Source of the DNA: JBHGYD01 sp041920415
GTDB lineage: Bacteria; Bacillota; Bacilli; Bacillales; Anoxybacillaceae
Reading direction: 5' to 3'
Assembly (NCBI GenBank): GCA_041920415.1
Contig: JBHGYD010000022.1
Coordinates: forward strand, 1-8,190
Length of the DNA stretch: 8,190 nucleotides
Shown here: piece after piece, positions 5,473 to 8,190 of the stretch
How the letters are laid out: every line of letters starts with the position of its first letter
Numbering within the stretch: the first letter of the stretch is position 1
Made by a program: the position numbers and the translations under genes
Notes under the pieces: model-generated
What the model was told of the DNA's origin: nothing
The model's database searches: none
The model's input: only the letters and a program-made list of their open reading frames with translations

Positions 5473-5814
5473 TCACCTCCTGCTCATGTCGACAATTTGA
5501 ATATATTTACCATAATCTCTTTCAATCGTTTGTAAAGAAACGAGCATCGCTTCAAGGAGAAGCTGAACTTTTTCATCTGTCGCACGATCTTCAATCGCAG
5601 GAAGCTCGCAGCGAAGATAACCGCCCTTTCCTCCTTGAGTAACATGCGGTTGAATTTTTGTCAGCACGATGATCGAATTCACCGCACCGAAAGAAACCGC
5701 TGATGCTCCAGCACAAACGATATCTTGTCCATGCTTGGCAAAATTCGCGTGCCCGCTCATGGTAAAAGCTTTAATTTTTCCTTCGTCTGTGCGCTCAATT
5801 TCTACTTTTATCAT
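5473..5814 (-). CDS. prp: Ribosomal-processing cysteine protease Prp (YsxB)
   Basis: Prp cleaves the N-terminal extension of L27 after the LQFF-type motif before L27 is built into the ribosome. The 113-residue protein carries the catalytic pair at His22 (in SGHANFAKHG) and Cys34 (in QDIVCAGAS), the positions known from the Staphylococcus aureus enzyme. The later segment NSIIVLTKIQPHV and the acidic C-terminal helix also fit the family. It lies between rplU (10 bp gap) and rpmA (6 bp gap), so enzyme and substrate share one message. The ATG at 5814 has only a weak AAGG upstream, overlapping the rplU stop, which suggests translation coupled to rplU. Assignment is secure from motif and context. 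Confidence 0.96.
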   Translation of the reverse strand: MIKVEIERTDEGKIKAFTMSGHANFAKHGQDIVCAGASAVSFGAVNSIIVLTKIQPHVTQGGKGGYLRCELPAIEDRATDEKVQLLLEAMLVSLQTIERDYGKYIQIVDMSRR

Positions 5815-5824
5815 CGTCGACGCC

Positions 5825-6133
5825 TTACGCGTTAATTTTTTCGATGACTACTTTTGTGTAAGGTTGACGGTGACCTTGTTTACGACGATAGTTCTTTTTC
5901 GGCTTATATTTGAAAACAATGATCTTCTTTTGACGACCATGTTTTTGTACTTTCGCCGTTACAGTTGCACCTTCTACCGTAGGATTTCCAACTTTTACTG
6001 TTTCGCCACCTACGAATAATACTTTGTCAAATGTAACGGTTTCGCCTTCAGCTACGTCGATTTTTTCGATGTAGATTTCTTGACCTTCTTGAACTTTGAT
6101 TTGTTTACCGCCAGTTTCGATAATTGCGTACAT
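5825..6133 (-). CDS. rplU: Ribosomal protein L21 (bL21)
   Basis: L21 is a 50S protein that binds 23S rRNA. The product has 102 residues, the standard length, beginning MYAIIETGGKQIKVQEG and ending in the basic RNA-binding segment FKYKPKKNYRRKQGHRQP then YTKVVIEKI. I chose the ATG at 6133 because it has TTAGGAGGTG close upstream and matches the family's N-terminus. The frame is open further upstream to 6238, but that part is the structured leader and is not L21-like. It is the first gene of the rplU-prp-rpmA unit and is probably controlled through its leader by L21 or by a ribosomal protein signal. Confidence 0.98.
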   Translation of the reverse strand: MYAIIETGGKQIKVQEGQEIYIEKIDVAEGETVTFDKVLFVGGETVKVGNPTVEGATVTAKVQKHGRQKKIIVFKYKPKKNYRRKQGHRQPYTKVVIEKINA

Positions 6134-6297
6134 CGTTGCACCTCCTAACATATACTCAGACTCGCCAGCAACGAGGCGTTTCGCGACCAGCGAAAACTTG
6201 GAACCTGCGCTGAGCGGTTGTAGCACGGGTGCTACCAAATGAAGCTTTGCACCAAATTTTGTCCGTTGGCTACACGGTACAAAATTTTTCTACAACA
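6134..6297 (-). promoter_or_regulatory. rplU leader, probable L21 ribosomal-protein leader element
   Basis: About 160 bases separate the predicted transcription start from the rplU ATG and form several stems. AAATTTTGTCCGT (6254-6266) pairs with 6274-6287 with one bulged base. GTAGCA (6220-6225) pairs perfectly with TGCTAC (6230-6235). TTTCGC (6179-6184) pairs with GCGAAA (6190-6195). An L21 leader is a known Firmicutes RNA family located exactly here. I did not match the consensus base by base, so the family call rests on position and structure. Confidence 0.65.
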
Positions 6298-6303
6298 TGA
6301 AAA

Positions 6304-6333
6304 ATAGTACCATAACAAAAAGAAAGCTGTCAA
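6304..6333 (-). promoter_or_regulatory. SigA promoter of rplU-prp-rpmA
   Basis: On the minus strand a perfect -35 TTGACA (6333-6328), an 18-bp spacer and the -10 TACTAT (6309-6304) with an upstream TGG make an extended -10. Transcription would start near 6297. The -35 lies inside the 3' arm of the spoIVFB terminator hairpin. Confidence 0.8.
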
Positions 6334-6350
6334 TATGTTTGACCGCTCTC
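6317..6350 (-). terminator. Terminator of the spoIVFA-spoIVFB unit
   Basis: On the minus strand GAGAGCGGTCAA (6350-6339) pairs with TTGACAGCTTTC (6333-6322), with one mismatch and one G-U pair, loop ACATA, followed by TTTTT. It begins 5 bp after the spoIVFB stop and overlaps the rplU promoter. Confidence 0.8.
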
Positions 6351-6354
6351 TTTT

Positions 6355-7218
6355 TCATACATATACGAGATTTCCTACTGCTTCATTCGTTTGCCGCTCG
6401 ACAAAAAACGCATGAAGCAGCTCGTTTTCATCAATAATTGCTTGCTCTTTTTTGTTTTTGACAACGATAATGGAATGTTTTTGACCGCGATAAAACTTTT
6501 GCAACACTTGTAAAATCGGCTCTGTTTCTTCTACTGTAATTAACTGTAATTTTTTATAATCTCCTTTTTTTCCGTAATATCGCTCCAGTAAAAATCGCAT
6601 CACAATATATCGCCGATGTTGCCATTCTTTCCATATCGAAATGAAAAGAAAGAGAGAGATGATCCAAAGATCGATCTGGGACGGTTCTATCAAGAGAATT
6701 GCCCCAACAAAAACAAAAAGCGCTCCAAACGAACAAAAAATCATTTTTTCATGCGCCTCGCTAAACGGAAAGTAGCGAGTAAAGGTGAGGAACAATAACT
6801 TTCCACCATCCAGCGGCCAAATCGGTAAGAAATTGATGAGACATACAGCGATGTTATAATGGGCAAACATCTTCCATCCATCGATTGTTATGATGCCGCT
6901 TTTCCATAGAGCAAACGCTGCGCCTAACAGCCAAAGGTGTTGCGCTGGTCCAGCAAGCGTGACAATCAAATCTTCACGAAACGGCCGATTCCCATGTTCC
7001 TCCACTTCAGCTACACCGCCAAACGGTAATAATAAAATTTGCTTAATGCGCCATGAAAAAAAAAGAGCAGCAACAGCGTGTCCGAGCTCATGAACAAACA
7101 CGACGAGAAATAAAAGAAACAATTGTTGAAAATGAGCAGTCACGACCGCAATTCCGCTCATGAGCCATAACAACGGATGAATGTGGATTTTTGTAAGTAA
7201 AGACATATATTTATTCAA
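6355..7218 (-). CDS. spoIVFB: Intramembrane metalloprotease SpoIVFB (pro-sigma-K processing)
   Basis: SpoIVFB is a site-2-protease-type zinc protease in the outer forespore membrane that cuts pro-sigma-K and so starts late mother-cell gene expression. The 287-residue length matches the B. subtilis protein (about 288). The zinc site HELGH is at 43-47 with catalytic Glu44, and the third ligand Asp137 lies in LPIWPLDGG. Several hydrophobic segments fill about residues 13-200, then comes FLLERYYGK and a C-terminal CBS-like domain (about 220-287) thought to sense ATP. The start is TTG at 7218, supported by AGGTGA 7 bases upstream; an ATG four codons later has no suitable site. The gene overlaps the end of spoIVFA by 8 bp, giving coupled expression of protease and inhibitor. 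Confidence 0.96.
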   Translation of the reverse strand: MNKYMSLLTKIHIHPLLWLMSGIAVVTAHFQQLFLLFLVVFVHELGHAVAALFFSWRIKQILLLPFGGVAEVEEHGNRPFREDLIVTLAGPAQHLWLLGAAFALWKSGIITIDGWKMFAHYNIAVCLINFLPIWPLDGGKLLFLTFTRYFPFSEAHEKMIFCSFGALFVFVGAILLIEPSQIDLWIISLFLFISIWKEWQHRRYIVMRFLLERYYGKKGDYKKLQLITVEETEPILQVLQKFYRGQKHSIIVVKNKKEQAIIDENELLHAFFVERQTNEAVGNLVYV

Positions 7219-7975
7219 CGGGAATCACCTGAATCGGATCAATAAAATGGTCGCCTTGTTTAATCGCGAAGTAAAATACCCCTTTTGATTCATTAGCATG
7301 ATTCATCGCTGTTCCTACTTCTTTACCGGTTTCGACAAAATCGTATAGCTTCACCGTAATGGTTCCTAGATTGCCGTACCACGATTCGCTTCCATCGGCA
7401 TGTTGGATAATCACCGTTTTTCCGAGCTTGTCTTTCGTTCCTGCAAAAACGACAATCCCTTCATTCATTGCTTCGACGGGCGCACTACTTTTTGTTTCGA
7501 TCATAACGCCTTGACCGTTTTTCTCAAAGTTTTCAAGCACACGTCCCGAAGCTGGAACGGCGTATTGTTGTGTTTTCGATTGACTTGCTTTCTTTTTCTC
7601 TGTCGGCAATAAAGCAAGCGGCTCACCAAATTGTTTTTCATACCATTTGGACACAGCGGCAAACTGAAACTCTTGTTCCATCGTGTTTTTAACAAATGTT
7701 CGCACTGGTTCAAGCGTTGTTGATGGGTTTTTAAACGCAATCGCCGTTACCAATACAAGACAAACGGAAAGAAATGTTTTAAAAAGAAACACTTCTTTTC
7801 GAAAAAGAGGATGCTTGTCATCCATCGAGTAACGGTCATACGTGATCACCGGCTGCCCATATCGTTCTTCGTCCGTTACATCTAGTAACGGTTGTCGGGA
7901 AGCATCATAACGAGTGGGTCGTTGCCGTTTCCGTTTTTCGATTCGTTTTCGAATCTCTCTAGCTCGTTTATTCAT
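7211..7975 (-). CDS. spoIVFA: SpoIVFA, membrane regulator of SpoIVFB
   Basis: SpoIVFA anchors SpoIVFB in a complex with BofA and keeps it inactive until the forespore protease SpoIVB cleaves it. The 254-residue protein begins with a very basic region (MNKRAREIRKRIEKRKRQR), has one membrane segment at about residues 61-81 (EVFLFKTFLSVCLVLVTAIAF region) and a C-terminal LytM/M23-like domain (about 140-250). That domain is degenerate: the usual YxHL and HxH zinc motifs are replaced by WYGNL and GVFYFAIK, so it is a binding fold, not a peptidase, as in B. subtilis. The ATG at 7975 has GGTGAG about 6 bases upstream. It is first in the spoIVF unit and overlaps spoIVFB. A sigma-E-like promoter lies upstream, as expected for this mother-cell operon. 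Confidence 0.94.
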   Translation of the reverse strand: MNKRAREIRKRIEKRKRQRPTRYDASRQPLLDVTDEERYGQPVITYDRYSMDDKHPLFRKEVFLFKTFLSVCLVLVTAIAFKNPSTTLEPVRTFVKNTMEQEFQFAAVSKWYEKQFGEPLALLPTEKKKASQSKTQQYAVPASGRVLENFEKNGQGVMIETKSSAPVEAMNEGIVVFAGTKDKLGKTVIIQHADGSESWYGNLGTITVKLYDFVETGKEVGTAMNHANESKGVFYFAIKQGDHFIDPIQVIPVE

Positions 7976-8012
7976 CCATCTCTCACCATTCCCTCACATC
8001 ATCGTTTGTACT

Positions 8013-8041
8013 AGTTTATTAGACAAGCGAGGGACATATGA
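8013..8041 (-). promoter_or_regulatory. Candidate sigma-E promoter of spoIVFA-spoIVFB
   Basis: On the minus strand TCATATG (8041-8035) fits the sigma-E -35 KMATATT at 6 of 7 positions. After a 14-bp spacer, AATAAACT (8020-8013) fits the -10 CATACAHT at 6 of 8. Transcription would start near 8007, about 30 bases before the spoIVFA ATG. The B. subtilis operon is sigma-E controlled, which supports the call. Confidence 0.6.
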
Positions 8042-8106
8042 CAAAAAAACGAGGCTGTCTCAAAAGGTCAGTAAAATGACTTTTTGAGAACAGCTCTCTT
8101 TTTTCT
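8042..8106. terminator. Bidirectional hairpin terminator upstream of spoIVFA
   Basis: The arm at 8051-8070 (GAGGCTGTCTCAAAAGG...) pairs with the arm at 8076-8097, with two or three bulges or mismatches, around a short loop. It is flanked by AAAAAAA on the left and TTTTTTCTTTTT on the right, so a U-tract follows on both strands. On the minus strand it would stop transcription from the gene beyond the window (minD in B. subtilis) before the spoIVF promoter. The arm sequence also resembles terminal repeats of some IS elements, so an insertion origin is possible. Confidence 0.7.
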
Positions 8107-8144
8107 TTTTCCATCATATGGATTATATTTTTTATCTGAATGGA

Positions 8145-8182
8145 AGAGAACCCTCCTATGCTCGGGTTTTCTTCTTTTTCTT
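8145..8182 (+). terminator. Second hairpin with U-rich tail near the right edge
   Basis: AGAGAACCC (8145-8153) pairs with GGGTTTTCT (8164-8172), with one G-U pair that is favourable only on the plus strand. It is followed by TCTTTTTCTTT. It reads as a plus-strand terminator, yet no plus-strand gene precedes it in this window. The remaining sequence at 7976-8190 holds no gene. Confidence 0.45.
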
Positions 8183-8190
8183 TCGATGTG

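Noticed and set aside
6134..6238. N-terminal extension of rplU to 6238
   Set aside because: L21 begins at MYAIIETGGKQ with a strong ribosome-binding site. The upstream codons lie in the structured leader and have no L21 similarity.
8122..8127. TATAAT on the minus strand as a promoter for spoIVFA
   Set aside because: There is no convincing -35, and a strong hairpin terminator (8042-8097) lies between it and spoIVFA.

Overview
The window is a chromosomal segment of a spore-forming Bacillaceae bacterium, most like the thermophilic Anoxybacillus/Geobacillus group. The evidence is the gene set and order on the minus strand: spoIVFA, spoIVFB, rplU, prp (ysxB), rpmA, spo0B, obg, pheB, pheA. This matches the Bacillus subtilis order as I remember it, and the proteins read as close homologues. 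The exact genus is inference.

Layout, left to right. 1-735: the 3' part of an IS200/IS605-type element on the plus strand, with a TnpB nuclease gene cut by the window edge and a structured right end that probably encodes its omega (guide) RNA. 764-1225: a NUDIX hydrolase gene just outside that right end, closed by a strong terminator. 1255-1500: about 250 bp of debris, made of three short repeats containing TTCGACACGTG, a roughly 95-bp remnant of an RHS/YD-repeat gene, a perfect palindrome and an orphan plus-strand terminator. 1544-4729, minus strand: the spo0B-obg-pheB-pheA unit (sporulation phosphorelay, ribosome-associated GTPase, ACT-domain protein, prephenate dehydratase), with an extended -10 promoter in front of spo0B. 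4795-5120: three tandem units of a hairpin-forming intergenic repeat whose stems show compensatory changes. 5131-6333, minus strand: the L21-Prp-L27 unit, with a vegetative promoter, a long structured leader and a terminator. 6317-7975, minus strand: the spoIVFA-spoIVFB pair with its own terminator and a sigma-E-like promoter. 7976-8190: intergenic, with a large bidirectional hairpin and a second hairpin near the edge; no gene is visible.

How the genes work together. SpoIVFB is the intramembrane protease that activates pro-sigma-K, and SpoIVFA holds it in check. Prp removes the N-terminal extension of L27 encoded by the next gene. Spo0B relays phosphate towards Spo0A. Obg is an essential GTPase linked to ribosome assembly and sporulation. 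PheA makes phenylpyruvate for phenylalanine synthesis.

No clearly new multi-gene system is present; most of the window is well-known core genome. The parts worth a second look are the non-coding ones: the tandem structured repeat between rpmA and spo0B, the TnpB right end whose predicted guide covers the NUDIX leader, the repeat-bounded RHS scar, and the shared terminator/promoter sequence between spoIVFB and rplU.
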